Part shown: positions 7,503 through 8,329 of the stretch, in pieces
Layout of the letters: each line of letters starts with the position of its first letter
Numbering within the stretch: position 1 is the stretch's first letter
Assembly (NCBI GenBank): GCA_947177345.1
Contig: CAMWUB010000048.1
Coordinates: 1 to 8,329, forward strand
Direction: 5' to 3'
DNA length: 8,329 nt
Source: an uncultured Ruminococcus sp.
GTDB lineage: Bacteria > Bacillota > Clostridia > Oscillospirales > Ruminococcaceae
Translations under genes and position numbers: made by a program
The notes under the pieces: model-generated
Database searches by the model: none
What the model saw: only the letters and a program-made list of their open reading frames with translations
What the model was told of the DNA's origin: nothing

Positions 7503-7911
7503 TATTATTTTCCCCTGATTTACGGTCACGTGAAAATGCTCCTAAAAGTCCGTTTATGAATGAAATATCTTCCGGATATGTGTACATTTCAGCGAGTTTT
7601 ACAGCCTCACTTATGGCTATGTTTACCGGTACTTTATCGTCATAAAGCGACTCAAAAACGGCAATTTCAAGTATCGCCAGATTTACTTTTGAAATTCTCT
7701 GAATAGTTCTCGATTTACTATATCCGGAAATAATTTCTTCAATTTCCTGACTATGTTCTATAGTTCCGCTGACGATTTTTTTTACATCGTCGTTGACTGT
7801 TATTTCGTCAACTTCCTCCGCAATCTCATAGAGTTCATTTATATCGTCGTCACGCAGAAGGTGTTCAAACACCAGTATGAAAGCGTTTTCCCTTGTTTTA
7901 CTTCTCAACAT
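7495..7911 (-). CDS. nusB: Transcription antitermination factor NusB
   Basis: NusB is a small all-helical cytoplasmic protein that, with NusE/S10, binds boxA in rRNA leader transcripts and prevents premature termination. The 138 residues match the family. The N-terminal RSKTRENAFILVF (3-15) is the usual first helix with its conserved arginines. The best signature is at the C-terminal half: PVNIAISEAVKLAE at 95-108 and FINGLLG at 118-124, the conserved 'IDEAV...FVNGVLG' region. AAAAGGAG stands 9 nt before the ATG, directly after the stop of the Asp23-like gene 16 nt upstream. The last codons overlap the TsaD-like start by 8 nt. The tail after the domain (about 127-138) is short, polar and asparagine-rich. 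Its place next to an Asp23/Gls24 gene and upstream of ispA-dxs is the standard arrangement in Bacillota. Confidence 0.96.
   Translation of the reverse strand: MLRSKTRENAFILVFEHLLRDDDINELYEIAEEVDEITVNDDVKKIVSGTIEHSQEIEEIISGYSKSRTIQRISKVNLAILEIAVFESLYDDKVPVNIAISEAVKLAEMYTYPEDISFINGLLGAFSRDRKSGENNNG
7512..7516 (-). promoter_or_regulatory. Ribosome binding site deciding the TsaD-like start
   Basis: AGGGG lies 9 nt upstream of ATG 7502-7500, inside the nusB 3' end. It supports the 317-residue form over the 326-residue reading from ATG 7529. Confidence 0.6.
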
Positions 7912-7927
7912 TTTTTAAATCTCCTTT

Positions 7928-8263
7928 TCAATCAAATACTGCACCGCTGATTATTACATTCACTCGTGTAACGGAAATACCGGTCATTGTCCGGATTTTT
8001 TCTGATACAGATTTCTGTACTTTTCTTGCAACACGACGTGCTTTTTCAGTGCCGACAATTTTTATTTTAACGTCAATTGAAACAGTATCGCCTGTTGTGG
8101 TTATCTTTATCGGCGGATTATTCTTTATTTTACTGAATACTTTCATTTCACCGGCAAGACCTGCCACACCTTCGACTTCAAGTGTAGCAAGCCTTGCAAC
8201 AGTGATTATGACATCATCTGATATTTTAAGTCTGCTATTGACCTTATCTTTAACGACTTCCAT
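7928..8263 (-). CDS. yqhY: Asp23/Gls24 family protein (YqhY-like)
   Basis: This 111-residue protein of the Asp23/Gls24 (DUF322) family consists almost only of the domain. ISDDVIITVARLATLEVEGV at 14-33 is the conserved first helix. A beta segment, DTVSIDVKIKI, spans about 59-69. An amphipathic, basic helix follows at about 74-90 (KARRVARKVQKSVSEKI), and the terminal strand carries SVTRVNVIISG near 97-107. There is no signal peptide or membrane segment, so it should be cytosolic. In B. subtilis the homologue encoded directly upstream of nusB is YqhY, linked genetically to control of acetyl-CoA carboxylase. The symbol is given by position and family and no function is proven here. GGAGG lies 6 nt before the ATG. 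It is the first gene of the visible operon and ends 16 nt before nusB. Confidence 0.9.
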   Translation of the reverse strand: MEVVKDKVNSRLKISDDVIITVARLATLEVEGVAGLAGEMKVFSKIKNNPPIKITTTGDTVSIDVKIKIVGTEKARRVARKVQKSVSEKIRTMTGISVTRVNVIISGAVFD

Positions 8264-8329
8264 TTTTAACCTCCATATCTGTTATAATATTTAATTTATG
8301 GTCTTCACACACCTTAATATATATTATAC
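8264..8329 (-). promoter_or_regulatory. Operon leader with possible -10 element
   Basis: This AT-rich 66-nt stretch precedes the Asp23-like gene and contains no open frame. Read on the minus strand, TATAAT at 8328-8323 is a perfect -10 hexamer. It would give a start near 8316 and a leader of about 50 nt, but any -35 would lie outside the window. A second, weaker TATTAT at 8289-8284 has no acceptable -35. GGAGG at 8270-8274 is the ribosome site. No terminator-like hairpin for an upstream gene is visible, so readthrough from further upstream is also possible. Confidence 0.35.

Noticed and set aside
961..7600. Recurrent TTCCGG as a dispersed repeat or uptake-like sequence
   Set aside because: The copies fall in different frames and contexts without a longer shared consensus; codon preference (CCG, CGG, GGA) explains most of them.
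8283..8288. TATAAT on the plus strand as a promoter into the operon
   Set aside because: It would only drive antisense RNA; there is no matching -35 and no plus-strand gene downstream.
7893..8294. 133-codon plus-strand frame antisense to the Asp23-like gene and the nusB start
   Set aside because: It mirrors two well-supported minus-strand genes, has no family resemblance and lacks a clear ribosome site.
8315..8326. TAATATATATTA palindrome as an operator or ARG box
   Set aside because: It is pure A/T in an AT-rich leader and lacks the TGAAT/ATTCA half-sites of ArgR boxes; chance is a sufficient explanation.

Overview
The window is one compact block of nine genes, all on the minus strand, so the transcript reads from high to low coordinates. 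The order Asp23/YqhY-like, nusB, TsaD-like paralogue, ispA, dxs, tlyA, nadK, argR, recN is a conserved housekeeping arrangement in Bacillota. The TsaD-like insert, nadK directly upstream of argR, the roughly 40 % GC (by eye) and the protein sequences suggest a Clostridia member, plausibly a Ruminococcus-like Oscillospiraceae. That taxonomic placement is inference; there is no rRNA in the window.

Layout in transcription order. Positions 8264-8329 are the leader of the block, with a possible -10 element at the edge. 7928-8263 is the Asp23/Gls24 protein and 7495-7911 is nusB. 6549-7502 is a TsaD/Kae1-fold protein, 5662-6552 farnesyl diphosphate synthase and 3723-5621 DXP synthase. 2945-3736 is the TlyA rRNA methyltransferase, 2083-2937 NAD kinase, 1625-2074 the arginine repressor and 1-1623 RecN, which runs off the left edge. 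Junctions are overlaps of 14, 8 and 4 nt or gaps of 1 to 16 nt. The exception is ispA-dxs, a 40-nt gap holding a Shine-Dalgarno sequence and an 18-bp perfect palindrome. No internal promoter or terminator is evident, so a polycistronic operon is likely. No stretch of 300 bases lacks a gene, and I saw no RNA gene, mobile element or CRISPR array.

Functionally, dxs and ispA are the first step of the MEP isoprenoid pathway and the synthesis of its C15 product. nusB and tlyA serve rRNA transcription and ribosome modification, nadK makes NADP, ArgR senses arginine and RecN acts in double-strand-break repair. Known relatives (B. subtilis yqhY-nusB-folD-xseA-xseB-ispA-dxs-tlyA-argR-recN) carry folD and exonuclease VII genes where this window has only the TsaD paralogue.

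I do not see an undescribed multi-gene system. The points most worth a second look are the near absence of GATC, visible even in synonymous Asp codon choice; the absence of GGCC, GCGC and CGCG beside abundant CCGG; the cysteine-rich TsaD paralogue replacing xseAB; and the long, hairpin-spanned ribosome-binding-site spacing in front of dxs.
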